Below are positions 1-7,817 of a stretch of DNA of 44,832 nt, one piece after another. The DNA is taken from positions 1 through 44,832 of the forward strand of contig CANQNE010000021.1 of the NCBI GenBank assembly GCA_947625135.1. Reading direction: 5' to 3'. Every line of letters begins with the position of its first letter. The stretch's first letter is position 1. The position numbers were made by a program, and so were the translations under genes. Under the pieces are notes generated by a model. It had not been told where the DNA came from. It ran no database searches and saw only the letters and a list, made by a program, of their open reading frames with translations. Source of the DNA: an uncultured Lachnospiraceae bacterium (lineage in GTDB: Bacteria; Bacillota; Clostridia; Lachnospirales; Lachnospiraceae).

Positions 1-1304
1 ATATATTTTTCCCTGTTTTCCGGGTCCCATTTGGAGAGATGATACGTCACATCCTCCTCCACGCCAAGTGTAGTCAGGCATTGCTTTGCCAGCGCAAGAC
101 AGCCCTTAAATTCCTCCACCATCTGGTCAGGGCGCACAATGAGATGTCCCTCAGAAATGGTAAACTGGCGCACCCGGGTAAGGCCGTGCATTTCTCCGGA
201 ATCCTCGTTTCTGAATAGCGTAGATGTCTCGCTGTAGCGGAGCGGCAGATCCCGGTAGGACTTTTGGCTTGCCTTATATACATAATACTGGAAAGGACAG
301 GTCATGGGGCGCAGCGCCAGCACTTCTTTGTCCCTTTCTTCGTCGCCGAGCACAAACATCCCGTCCTTGTAGTGATCCCAGTGTCCGGAAATCTTGTACA
401 GATCGCTCTTTGCCATCAGCGGCGTCTTCGTACGGATATACCCCCAGTTATTATCCTCCTCATCCTCGATCCAGCGCTGCAGCGTCTGAATGATCTTGGC
501 GCCCTTGGGCATCAGAAGGGGAAGCCCCTGTCCGATCACGTCCACCGTGGTGAACAGTTCCATCTCCCGGCCCAGCTTATTGTGATCCCGTTTTTTGATA
601 TCCTCCAGATGCTGAAGGTACTCCGCCAGCTCCTCCTTTGTGGCAAAGGCGCTGCCGTAAATCCTCTGGAGCATGGCTTTATCAGAATCGCCCCGCCAGT
701 ATGCCCCTGAGGAGGAGGTCAGCTTAAACGCCCGGATGCCTTTGGTACTCATAAGGTGAGGGCCTGCGCAAAGGTCTACAAAGTCGCCCTGACTGTAGAA
801 GGAGATCTCCGCATCCTCCGGCAGATCCCGGATCAGTTCCACCTTATAATCCTCGCCTTTTTCCTCCATAAAACGAATGGCTTCTTCTCTGGGCATGGTA
901 TATCTTTCCAGCTTTGCGCCCTTCTTGATGATCTGCTTCATCTCTTTTTCAATCCGATCCAGATCCTCTCTTGTAAAGGGCTCCGCGTCAAAATCATAGT
1001 AATATCCCGTGTCGATGGCCGGGCCGATCGCCAGCTTGACGTCGGGGTACAGGCGCTTCACCGCCTCCGCCAATACATGGGAACAGGTATGGCGCACCAC
1101 CCGCAATCCTTCCGGATCTCTGGCTGTGAGAATATTCAGGGTACAGTCCTGATCCAGAACGGTTCTCAGATCCACCACTTTTCCGTCTACTTCTCCTGCA
1201 CAGGCTGCTCTCGCCAGCCCTTCGCTGATGTCAGCCGCAATTTCGATCACGGATCTGCTCTGCTCATAGGTGATCACAGAACCGTCTTTCAATGTAATCT
1301 TCAC
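1..1304 (-). CDS. thrS: Threonyl-tRNA synthetase, 3' end cut by window
   Basis: Charges tRNA-Thr with threonine in the cytoplasm. About 434 N-terminal residues are visible; the rest of the catalytic core and the anticodon-binding domain lie outside the window. The order is a TGS domain (residues about 1-60), the second additional editing domain with the HTCSHVLAEAV helix, and then the class II core with RPMTCPFQ, which carries the zinc cysteine, and the motif 2 region FRNEDSGEMHGL. The start is GTG at 1304, chosen because an AAGGAGG site sits about 7 bases upstream and the protein begins MKITLKDGS as the family does. It lies 73 bases after a flavodoxin-like gene with no terminator between, so it is probably read from the T-box promoter further upstream. 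Identification is very secure. Confidence 0.97.
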   Translation of the reverse strand, partial: MKITLKDGSVITYEQSRSVIEIAADISEGLARAACAGEVDGKVVDLRTVLDQDCTLNILTARDPEGLRVVRHTCSHVLAEAVKRLYPDVKLAIGPAIDTGYYYDFDAEPFTREDLDRIEKEMKQIIKKGAKLERYTMPREEAIRFMEEKGEDYKVELIRDLPEDAEISFYSQGDFVDLCAGPHLMSTKGIRAFKLTSSSGAYWRGDSDKAMLQRIYGSAFATKEELAEYLQHLEDIKKRDHNKLGREMELFTTVDVIGQGLPLLMPKGAKIIQTLQRWIEDEEDNNWGYIRTKTPLMAKSDLYKISGHWDHYKDGMFVLGDEERDKEVLALRPMTCPFQYYVYKASQKSYRDLPLRYSETSTLFRNEDSGEMHGLTRVRQFTISEGHLIVRPDQMVEEFKGCLALAKQCLTTLGVEEDVTYHLSKWDPENREKY

Positions 1305-1377
1305 GTTATTTCCTCCTTATCATGATTTCCTTTTTATTATCTTAAAACTGATCCTATCAGCCAAACCGGCTGTTTTC

Positions 1378-1803
1378 CTAATCATACTTGGGCATCCCCA
1401 GTATTTCCTTCACAAACGAGACCATACGATTGATGTCGCTGTTGTTGGGATGACCGACCTGCAAAAAGAGCAGCCTTGTGGGACATACCCGCTCGCCGAT
1501 GAATTCAATGTTTTTCTCCAGCAGCAGCTTTTTCACAAAGGTCTGCTCCAGATCATAATTGTGGGCGGCAGTAATCAGGGCCGCGCGCTTTACCGAGCCT
1601 GCCTTGATCTCCTTCACATAAGAGAGCAGCGCCGGATTGCTGTTTCCGTCATACCACCCTCCTACAATGAATAGAAAGTCTACATTTTCCAACACCGGAT
1701 TGTCGGCCACATCCAACGCCGTCAGTCCCAGCTTTTCCGCTACACCCTCGGCGATCTTTTTGGTGTACTTGGATTTGGTTTCATAAATAATCTGTACGTT
1801 CAT
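1378..1803 (-). CDS. Flavodoxin-like protein
   Basis: Small flavodoxin-fold protein of 141 residues, a normal flavodoxin length. It starts MNVQIIYETKSKYTKKIAE, matching the phosphate-binding loop layout of the family (a beta strand, then a T/S-rich loop and an amphipathic helix). A later FIVGGWYDG segment fits the second FMN-contact loop. No catalytic partner domain is present, so it may be an electron carrier or just share the fold; its redox partner is unknown. The ATG has a GGGAGG site about 7 bases upstream. It is the first gene after a T-box leader and precedes thrS, so its expression should follow the charging of a tRNA. That is an unusual setting for a flavodoxin. The fold assignment is fairly safe; the specific role is not known. 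Confidence 0.8.
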   Translation of the reverse strand: MNVQIIYETKSKYTKKIAEGVAEKLGLTALDVADNPVLENVDFLFIVGGWYDGNSNPALLSYVKEIKAGSVKRAALITAAHNYDLEQTFVKKLLLEKNIEFIGERVCPTRLLFLQVGHPNNSDINRMVSFVKEILGMPKYD

Positions 1804-1830
1804 CCCTTTCCTCCCGATCTCTTATGACAT

Positions 1831-1866
1831 AAAAAAACCCTGAACAGTTTAAAAAACTGTTCAGGG
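1831..1866 (-). terminator. T-box intrinsic terminator
   Basis: Perfect hairpin with CCCTGAACAGTTT and AAACTGTTCAGGG arms followed by TTTTTTT, directly before the flavodoxin ribosome site. It is the terminator form of the T-box leader. Confidence 0.93.
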
Positions 1867-2067
1867 ACGATAAACAGATTACCGCGGTTCCACCCATATT
1901 GCAAGCGCCACTCATTTGGCGGTAACGGCGCCGGCCGGGCTTTATTAGAGCCGCTCCAGGGTGGTTTTCAAATGATGCCCCATAAAATGCTTCCACCAGA
2001 CGCATTTCTCTCTGTATGGTTTCTCATCCTACTCTTCCTGTCATCACTTTGGCGATATTCATATCTG
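1831..2067 (-). promoter_or_regulatory. T-box riboswitch leader, probably tRNA-Thr
   Basis: The leader carries the T-box hallmark GGGTGGAACCGCGGT at 1895-1881, the AGAGAG and AGTA elements of stem I further upstream, and a strong intrinsic terminator (CCCTGAACAGTTT paired with AAACTGTTCAGGG, then seven T) at 1866-1831. The 3' side of the specifier region reads GAAAACCACC at 1969-1960, giving an ACC triplet at 1965-1963 next to the GAA of the loop E motif. ACC codes for threonine, which agrees with thrS downstream. Uncharged tRNA-Thr should stabilise the antiterminator and allow transcription of the flavodoxin gene and thrS. The T-box call is secure; the exact specifier position was read by eye. 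Confidence 0.95.
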
Positions 2068-2073
2068 TCTTTC

Positions 2074-2101
2074 AGTATAACATTTAAAAACGGGTTGTCA
2101 A
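2074..2101 (-). promoter_or_regulatory. Sigma-A promoter of the T-box operon
   Basis: TTGACA at 2101-2096 and TATACT at 2079-2074 are separated by 16 bases, just upstream of the T-box leader. The rest of the gap to glmS (2102-2211) shows only a weak four-pair GC hairpin and no gene. Confidence 0.85.
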
Positions 2102-2211
2102 GGGAATTTCCGCAGATTTCTATTTTTCAAAGCTTCACAGGAACTTTTCGATCCGGTACCCATAACCGCCCGCGGGGCTTTTTCTGTTTGATCCTGTTTT
2201 TATCTGCTTCT

Positions 2212-4032
2212 TTATTCCACTGTAACAGATTTTGCCAGATTTCTGGGCTTATCCACATCGCAGCCCCTAAGAACCGCCGTATAATACGCGATCATCTGCA
2301 AGGGCACCACCGCCACCATGGGCATCAGAAGCTCCTCCGTCTCCGGCAGCTTCACCACATAGTCAGCGATATCCTTCGGCAGATCAAGAGACTGCCTGCA
2401 GATCGCCGTCACCTTTGCGCCTCTTGCCTTCACCTCTTTCATATTGCTGATGGTCTTCTCCTGCAGCGCCGTCTGGGTGATCACGGAAATCACCGGCATC
2501 TGCTCCGTGATCAGGCTGATGGTGCCATGCTTCAATTCTCCTGCCGCATAAGATTCAGAATGTATATAAGAAATTTCCTTCAGCTTCAGAGAGCCCTCCA
2601 TGCTCAGCGCGTAATCCAGCCCCCGCCCGATATAGAGCAGGCTGTCCGCGTTCACCAGCTTGGACGCCACATACTGGCAGATATCCTCCTGCTTCAAGGT
2701 CTCTTCGATTTGTTCTGGAATCTGCTTCAGGGCTTCGGTCAGCTCCTGACATCGTTCCTTTGTAATAGCGCCCTTTTCATAAGCCAGGGAAAACGCCAGC
2801 AGATACATCACCGCAAGCTGCACGGAATAGGCTTTTGTAGAGGCAACGGAAATCTCGGGGCCCGCATGGGTATAGATCACCATATCCGCCTCTCTGGCGA
2901 TAGAGGAGCCCTTTACATTAACCACAGCCAGTGTCTTTGCACCCCGCTGGGATGCCAGCCGCAAGGCAGCCAGCGTATCTGCCGTCTCTCCTGACTGGGT
3001 GATCAGCACCACCAGATCCCGCTCTGAGATCAGGGGGTCCCGGTAGCGAAATTCCGAGGCGATATCCACCGTCACTTCCACTCTGGCCAGCTTTTCGATC
3101 ACATATTTGCCTACCATACCGGCGTGCATGGCGGTACCGCAGGCTACCACAAACAGCCGGCGAATCCCTTTCAGCATTTCGCTGTTGATACCGCACTCTT
3201 TCAGATCAGGCATATCGTCCGTGATCCTCGGGGTGATGGTGGTTTTCACCGCAGTGGGCTGCTCATAGATCTCTTTGCGCATAAAATGCTCATAGCCGCC
3301 CTTCTCCGCCGCGTCGATGTCCCATGTGGCCGTCTGCAGTTCCTTCTCCAGCGGCTGCCCGTGTACATCACGGACGATCACCTGATCCGCAGTGATCTCC
3401 GCGATCTCTTCCGGCTCAAGGAGATAGTAATGTCTCGTATATTTCAGGATCGCGGGCACATCGGAGGCAATGAAGTTTTCTCCCTCTCCCGCGCCGATGA
3501 TCAGCGGGCTTTCCTTTCGCACCGCAAAAATCCTGTCCGGAAAATCCCGGAACAGGATCCCCAGCGCATAGGAGCCCTGGATTTCCTGAATGACGTTGAT
3601 GATCGTCTTCACCGGATCTCCCTCATAGTAGTAATCCAGCAGCTTGGCAATGGTCTCCGTATCCGTCTCGCTCTCAAATTTATAACCCTGCCGATCCAGA
3701 AACTTTTTCAGCTCCTGATAATTTTCAATGATCCCGTTGTGTACGATGGTGATCCGTTTGTTTCCGTGGGGATGGGAATTGATATCGCTGGGCTCCCCGT
3801 GCGTAGCCCATCTTGTATGGCCGATCCCGCAATGTCCCACAGGTTTATGTCCTTGGGTCATCTTCTCATTCAGATCCGCCAGACGTCCCTTGGACTTCTC
3901 CACAACAATCCGATTTTTCTCAAATACCGCAATCCCTGCCGAATCATATCCTCTGTACTCCAGCTTGGACAATCCGTCGATCAACACATCCGTACAATTT
4001 TTTTCGCCCACATAACCAACAATTCCGCACAT
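2212..4032 (-). CDS. glmS: Glutamine-fructose-6-phosphate aminotransferase
   Basis: Makes glucosamine-6-phosphate from fructose-6-phosphate and glutamine, the first step toward UDP-GlcNAc and peptidoglycan. The protein is 606 residues, a normal length. It starts MCGIVGYVG, so Cys2 becomes the N-terminal nucleophile after Met removal; this decides the start at 4032 although the frame stays open to 4131. A GGAG site is 6-8 bases upstream. The glutaminase domain shows HTRWATHGEPS. Two SIS sugar-isomerase domains follow, with TQSGETADT, and the C terminus ends KPRNLAKSVTVE as in the family. A clear promoter lies at 4158-4187. I looked for a glmS ribozyme in the leader of about 120 bases and saw no match to its conserved core. 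Confidence 0.97.
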   Translation of the reverse strand: MCGIVGYVGEKNCTDVLIDGLSKLEYRGYDSAGIAVFEKNRIVVEKSKGRLADLNEKMTQGHKPVGHCGIGHTRWATHGEPSDINSHPHGNKRITIVHNGIIENYQELKKFLDRQGYKFESETDTETIAKLLDYYYEGDPVKTIINVIQEIQGSYALGILFRDFPDRIFAVRKESPLIIGAGEGENFIASDVPAILKYTRHYYLLEPEEIAEITADQVIVRDVHGQPLEKELQTATWDIDAAEKGGYEHFMRKEIYEQPTAVKTTITPRITDDMPDLKECGINSEMLKGIRRLFVVACGTAMHAGMVGKYVIEKLARVEVTVDIASEFRYRDPLISERDLVVLITQSGETADTLAALRLASQRGAKTLAVVNVKGSSIAREADMVIYTHAGPEISVASTKAYSVQLAVMYLLAFSLAYEKGAITKERCQELTEALKQIPEQIEETLKQEDICQYVASKLVNADSLLYIGRGLDYALSMEGSLKLKEISYIHSESYAAGELKHGTISLITEQMPVISVITQTALQEKTISNMKEVKARGAKVTAICRQSLDLPKDIADYVVKLPETEELLMPMVAVVPLQMIAYYTAVLRGCDVDKPRNLAKSVTVE

Positions 4033-4157
4033 AGTACTCTCCATTCCGGAACGTTCACCCGGCGCAGCCATGCCAGATCTGAACATACGGTTTTTCATCC
4101 GCCGCGGACGCCGTCTGCAACGCTCCTGCACAAATCACTTCAAGTTTTTCGTTCTTT

Positions 4158-4187
4158 ATCATACAACCTGACAGGGCACTTTGTCAA
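4158..4187 (-). promoter_or_regulatory. Sigma-A promoter of glmS
   Basis: TTGACA at 4187-4182 and TATGAT at 4163-4158 with an 18-base spacer. It sits directly after, and partly against, the stop codon of the upstream coiled-coil gene. The glmS start is about 120 bases downstream. Confidence 0.8.
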
Positions 4188-4197
4188 ACCGATCTGT

Positions 4198-4464
4198 TCA
4201 ATCCTGTTGATCCAGTTTCGGAAGATCTTCCAGATTCAGGGCGGCAGCTTCTTCTTTTCTATGGGGATAGATTTTGCCGTAAGTCTCCGGCTCATATTTT
4301 AAAAGCACCTGCCAGAGCGTATCGTGAAATTTCACCGCGATCTCTTCCCATTTCTGATGATTCTTTTTCTGCTGCTCCAGCTGCCTGCGAAGCCGCTGGT
4401 TTTCTTTTTTCAGCTGCCTGTTTTCCTCCGTCAGACGCTCCGACCGCTCATTCGTCCTGTTCAT
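4198..4464 (-). CDS. Small coiled-coil protein, second paralog
   Basis: Unrecognised 88-residue cytoplasmic protein. The first 45 residues are a Lys/Arg/Glu/Gln-rich heptad-like coiled coil (ENRQLKKENQRLRRQLEQQ). A short conserved tail follows with KWEEIAVKFHDTL and LLKYEPETYGKI. The tail closely matches that of the gene just upstream (KWKAMAGVFQRAL, LAKYDPEHYTEM), so the two are tandem paralogs. The start at 4464 has a GGGAGG site 7-8 bases upstream and overlaps the preceding stop by 17 bases, which suggests translational coupling. It is the last gene of a three-gene unit headed by a PD-(D/E)XK-like protein. The function is unknown; a structural or oligomerising partner of that protein is one possibility. 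Confidence 0.7.
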   Translation of the reverse strand: MNRTNERSERLTEENRQLKKENQRLRRQLEQQKKNHQKWEEIAVKFHDTLWQVLLKYEPETYGKIYPHRKEEAAALNLEDLPKLDQQD

Positions 4465-4660
4465 CCGGCTTTCCTCCCATTTCTGTATAATGTTCGGGAT
4501 CATATTTTGCAAGCGCCTGCCGGAGCGCACGCTGGAACACCCCCGCCATTGCCTTCCATTTCTCATATATCCGGCGCTCTATCTCAATTTCCTTTTTCAG
4601 GTGAAGGTTTTCTTCCCGCAGGCACTCATTTTCCTTTTGAAGTCCTGATAAATCACACAT
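4448..4660 (-). CDS. Small coiled-coil protein, first paralog
   Basis: Unrecognised 70-residue protein starting MCDLSGLQKENECLREEN. It has an N-terminal leucine-spaced coiled coil (LQKENECLREENLHLKKEI) and a tail with YEKWKAMAGVFQ and LAKYDPEHYTEM shared with the next gene. I place the start at the ATG at 4660, which has GAGGG about 8 bases upstream. An alternative GTG at 4708 overlaps the stop of the upstream gene as GTGA and would add 16 basic residues, but it lacks a ribosome site. It lies between the nuclease-like gene and its own paralog. No function is assigned. Confidence 0.65.
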   Translation of the reverse strand: MCDLSGLQKENECLREENLHLKKEIEIERRIYEKWKAMAGVFQRALRQALAKYDPEHYTEMGGKPDEQDE

Positions 4661-4704
4661 GGCTTTTTCCCTCGTTTCAACCCTGTTCCCGACCCGTCTC
4701 CGGC

Positions 4705-5676
4705 TCACACATCATATCTGCGCAACAAATTTTTCTCCTCGTCGGTTTTTTCCAATATCCGCAGAAGCTCCTTGTTGCTCAGGTTCACAATCCGCAGGCG
4801 GATTCCCAGCTCCTTTTCAAACAGCTCCCGCACCGGCCCCGCCAGCTCCTGCAAAAACCGGGTTTCCCCTTTCATCTGTTCCTCCGCAGCCAAAATACGC
4901 TCCCGGTAATTTTCATAGCACCCGGGATCGCTGGCTTTCCAATACACAGTCGCCAGTATCAGTTCCTTCAGTCCGGCAGATCTCCTGTTATCCCCCACCG
5001 CTCCAAATCCGGCATACTCCGACGCCATCCGGATGCTGTTATACAATCCCAGAAGCTGCCGCATGATCAAAAGCCCGTCATAATTCTGAAAACAGCTGAA
5101 ATGCTCCCATTCGTCCCGGTTCAAAAAGGGGATCAGCAGCTTGATCACATCCATAAACACCGGAGCGGTATCAGGATAATAATAATTTTCGGCTTTCATA
5201 AAGGTATCTTTGATGGGATTGATCTTAAAGACAAACCATTCCAGCATTTTCATCTCCAGACACAGGCAGACGCCCCCGTCCTCAGACCAGAGGCAGGCGT
5301 CCATATTCACAAAAGCATTTTTGCTTTTCAGTGCCCGGAACGTTTTGTTATAGGAGATCCGATAGTTCCCGTCCGGGATCTGATATGGATTCTTCAGAAC
5401 TGTCAGTGTCTCATTGCCCAGCATATTAAACGCCATGGCATGGGAGGATGCAAGATAATGCAGGTTCGGCAGTATGCTTTTCCCTGCGGAAAACTCCTTA
5501 TTATGTACAGGCGCCATTTTTCTGATCAGGTTGTCATCCATCCTCCGCAGCCAGTATATTTCCTGCACTGCGTTAATTTCATGTTTGTTGTAAAAGGCTT
5601 CCTCTGTAAGTCCGGTCACTTCCATAAAGCGGGTTTTGATATGTGCCAAGACCACCGTCCAGGCCCGGTAATACAT
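4705..5676 (-). CDS. PD-(D/E)XK nuclease-like protein, PGN_0703-like
   Basis: Protein of 323 residues without signal peptide or membrane segments. The central part has an Asp in NMDACLW followed about 14 residues later by CLEMKMLEW. This matches the D-x(n)-E-x-K core of PD-(D/E)XK enzymes and resembles the PGN_0703 group of putative restriction endonucleases found in Clostridia and Bacteroidia. The C-terminal third holds helical segments such as YDGLLIMRQLLGLYN. No methyltransferase or specificity subunit is nearby, so a classic restriction system is not supported. The start ATG at 5676 has only a weak GAGG site about 10 bases upstream. Two small coiled-coil genes follow closely and may be partners. 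The fold assignment comes from motif reading alone; the substrate is unknown. Confidence 0.6.
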   Translation of the reverse strand: MYYRAWTVVLAHIKTRFMEVTGLTEEAFYNKHEINAVQEIYWLRRMDDNLIRKMAPVHNKEFSAGKSILPNLHYLASSHAMAFNMLGNETLTVLKNPYQIPDGNYRISYNKTFRALKSKNAFVNMDACLWSEDGGVCLCLEMKMLEWFVFKINPIKDTFMKAENYYYPDTAPVFMDVIKLLIPFLNRDEWEHFSCFQNYDGLLIMRQLLGLYNSIRMASEYAGFGAVGDNRRSAGLKELILATVYWKASDPGCYENYRERILAAEEQMKGETRFLQELAGPVRELFEKELGIRLRIVNLSNKELLRILEKTDEEKNLLRRYDV

Positions 5677-5797
5677 CTTTCTTGCGCCTCTTTTCGTCGC
5701 TGCTATTCTATTTTCATACTATAACATGCCTGAAAGTCTTTGTCAGTCGGCGAAAACCGTTTTTTCCAAAAATCGTTCGACAGACTTTATCTGTACT

Positions 5798-5849
5798 AAA
5801 AAAGCGGCAACAGGATGGGCTTTCCGCGCCTTTTCCTCTGCCGCTTTTT
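5798..5849 (-). terminator. Terminator after prfA, works in both directions
   Basis: AAAAGCGGCA and TGCCGCTTTTTT arms enclose about 30 bases just after the prfA stop. Both strands end in a T run, so it can also stop plus-strand transcription. Confidence 0.8.
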
Positions 5850-5867
5850 CTTTGTCCTCATTTGTTG

Positions 5868-6938
5868 TTATTCGTTCATATTTGCCAGCTTTGCAGCCTG
5901 ATCCGCCGCTGTGAGGCTGTCGATGATCTCCTGAATATCTCCGTCCATTACGCTGTCCAGACGATGCAGCGTCAGCTTGATCCGGTGGTCGGTGACCCGT
6001 CCCTGAGGATAGTTGTAGGTGCGGATCTTCTCCGACCGGTCCCCTGTTCCCACCTGGCTTTTTCTGGCTTCTGCCTCCGCGTCATGCTTCTTTTCCAGTT
6101 CCAGCTCATACAGCCGACTCCGAAGCACCTTCAACGCTTTATCCTTATTTTTCAGCTGGCTTTTTTCATCCTGGCAGGAAATGACGATTCCGGTGGGAAT
6201 GTGGGTCAGCCGCACTGCGGAATCCGTGGTGTTGACGCACTGGCCGCCGTTTCCGCTGGCCCGGAACACGTCAAACTTGCAGTCGTTCAGATCCAGATCC
6301 ACATCCACTTCCTCCGCCTCCGGCATAATGGCAACGGTAATGGTAGAGGTGTGAATACGCCCGCCGGACTCCGTAACCGGGATCCGCTGCACCCGATGCA
6401 CGCCGCTTTCATACTTCAGGCGGCTGTAGGCACCCTGCCCGTCTATCATAAATATAATTTCTTTAAATCCGCCCAGACCGTTTTCATTGGAATTCATGGT
6501 GTCGATCTTCCAGTGATTGGCCTCTGCATAATGGCTGTACATCCGGAAAATATCTGCCGCAAACAGGGCCGCCTCATCTCCGCCTGCACCGGCGCGGATC
6601 TCCACAATCACGTTTTTGTCGTCGTTGGGATCCTTTGGCAGCAGCAAGATCTTCAGCTGATGCTCCAGCCGGGACACATCCTCCTTTGCCCCGGACAGCT
6701 CTTCCTTCAGCATTTCCCGCATTTCCGGATCAGATTCCTCCTCCAGCATGGAGAGACTGTCCTCGATCGTCTGATTTGCCTCTTTGTATTTCCTGTAGGT
6801 TTCCACAATGGGTGCCAGATCGCTCTGTTCCTTCATCAATTTTCGAAAGCGGGCCTGATCATTTGCCACGTCGGGTTCTCCCAGCTCGCTTAGCACTTCC
6901 TCAAAACGAATGACCAGATCCTCTAATCTATCAAACAT
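5868..6938 (-). CDS. prfA: Peptide chain release factor 1
   Basis: Recognises UAA and UAG in the ribosomal A site and triggers peptide release. The protein is 356 residues, typical length. The order is an N-terminal helical domain, then the codon-recognition segment [14 protein letters not shown], where the PVT tripeptide marks RF1 rather than RF2 (which has SPF). The catalytic GGQ loop follows in [19 protein letters not shown], and then a basic C-terminal tail. I prefer the ATG at 6938 with GAGGTGA 7 bases upstream over the TTG at 6944. It follows prmC by 27 bases; PrmC methylates the GGQ glutamine, so enzyme and substrate are encoded together. A terminator ends the unit. Confidence 0.97.
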   Translation of the reverse strand: MFDRLEDLVIRFEEVLSELGEPDVANDQARFRKLMKEQSDLAPIVETYRKYKEANQTIEDSLSMLEEESDPEMREMLKEELSGAKEDVSRLEHQLKILLLPKDPNDDKNVIVEIRAGAGGDEAALFAADIFRMYSHYAEANHWKIDTMNSNENGLGGFKEIIFMIDGQGAYSRLKYESGVHRVQRIPVTESGGRIHTSTITVAIMPEAEEVDVDLDLNDCKFDVFRASGNGGQCVNTTDSAVRLTHIPTGIVISCQDEKSQLKNKDKALKVLRSRLYELELEKKHDAEAEARKSQVGTGDRSEKIRTYNYPQGRVTDHRIKLTLHRLDSVMDGDIQEIIDSLTAADQAAKLANMNE

Positions 6939-6965
6939 ACGCAAGTCACCTCTCTGACTTTCTTA

Positions 6966-7817
6966 TCATTTATCATATCTGCCCTGTACCACCCGGTCAA
7001 GGCCTGCCAGATCTTTTTTACACTGCACGTCCGAAAAGCCTGACTCCAGAAGAAGCCTCGTGACGGCCTCCGCCTGCAGGCAGCCGATCTCCAGAAGCAG
7101 CGTCCCCTCCCTGTTCAAATAGCTGGGCGCCTCCCTGATGATCCTTCGGTAAAATTCCAGTCCGTCGGCTCCGCCGTCCAATGCCAACGCCGGCTCATAG
7201 TCCCTCACTTCCGGCATCAGCATACCGATCTCCGCTGTGGGGATATAGGGCGGATTGGAAACAATGATGTCAAAGACCCCATCGATTCCTGCAAACAGGT
7301 CGCTCTGTACAAAGGTGACCTGGGCATTGAGCAGCGCTGCATTTTTTTTCGCCACTGCCAGCGCCTCTCCCGAAACATCTCCGGCAGTCACCTGCGCCTG
7401 CTCTGCCAGCAGCTTCAAACTGACGGCCACGCAGCCGGATCCTGTACAGAGATCCAGTATCCTTGCCGGCCTTTTCAAAAGCTTTGCCGCCTGCAGCGCT
7501 TCCTCCACAAGGATTTCCGTATCCTGTCTGGGGATCAGCACCTGGGGCGTCACCACAAATTCAAATCCCATAAATTCCTGGGTACCGGTGAGATGCTGCA
7601 GGGGAATACGCTGTGCCCTGCGCCTGACAAGCTCCAGATAGGCTTTTGTCCATTCTCTGTCATTTTCTCCCAGCTCCTCCCGGCACCGGAGCAGATATTG
7701 GGCTCTGGAAAGATCCGCCGCAGCGGATAACAGATACCATGCGTCTGTCTTCGTCTCCCCGATTCCGGCATCTCTCAGGATCCCTTCTCCCTGAGAGAGC
7801 AGCGCTGCAAGGGTCAA
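6966..7817 (-). CDS. prmC: Release factor glutamine N5-methyltransferase
   Basis: Transfers a methyl group from S-adenosylmethionine to the GGQ glutamine of release factors. The 283-residue protein has the N-terminal helical bundle of PrmC, the SAM-binding motif DLCTGSGCVAVSL near residue 120, and the catalytic NPPY in VSNPPYIP near residue 189. Its start ATG overlaps the stop of the DUF1385 gene as ATGA, which indicates translational coupling. It is followed at once by prfA. The order rpmE, DUF1385, prmC, prfA is a familiar arrangement in Clostridia. Confidence 0.95.
   Translation of the reverse strand: MTLAALLSQGEGILRDAGIGETKTDAWYLLSAAADLSRAQYLLRCREELGENDREWTKAYLELVRRRAQRIPLQHLTGTQEFMGFEFVVTPQVLIPRQDTEILVEEALQAAKLLKRPARILDLCTGSGCVAVSLKLLAEQAQVTAGDVSGEALAVAKKNAALLNAQVTFVQSDLFAGIDGVFDIIVSNPPYIPTAEIGMLMPEVRDYEPALALDGGADGLEFYRRIIREAPSYLNREGTLLLEIGCLQAEAVTRLLLESGFSDVQCKKDLAGLDRVVQGRYDK

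Noticed and set aside
1781-2005. Open frame of 74 codons before the flavodoxin gene
   Set aside because: It lies wholly in the T-box leader and its terminator; the RNA structure explains the sequence.
2160-2190. Terminator between glmS and the T-box promoter
   Set aside because: Only a four-pair GC hairpin is present, and the T run follows it on the plus strand, where no gene ends.
4033-4131. N-terminal extension of GlmS by 33 residues
   Set aside because: The enzyme needs Cys as residue 2 after Met, so the start must be at 4032.
4033-4151. Possible glmS ribozyme in the glmS leader
   Set aside because: The leader lacks the conserved ribozyme core and cleavage-site context; only a promoter and a plain leader are seen.
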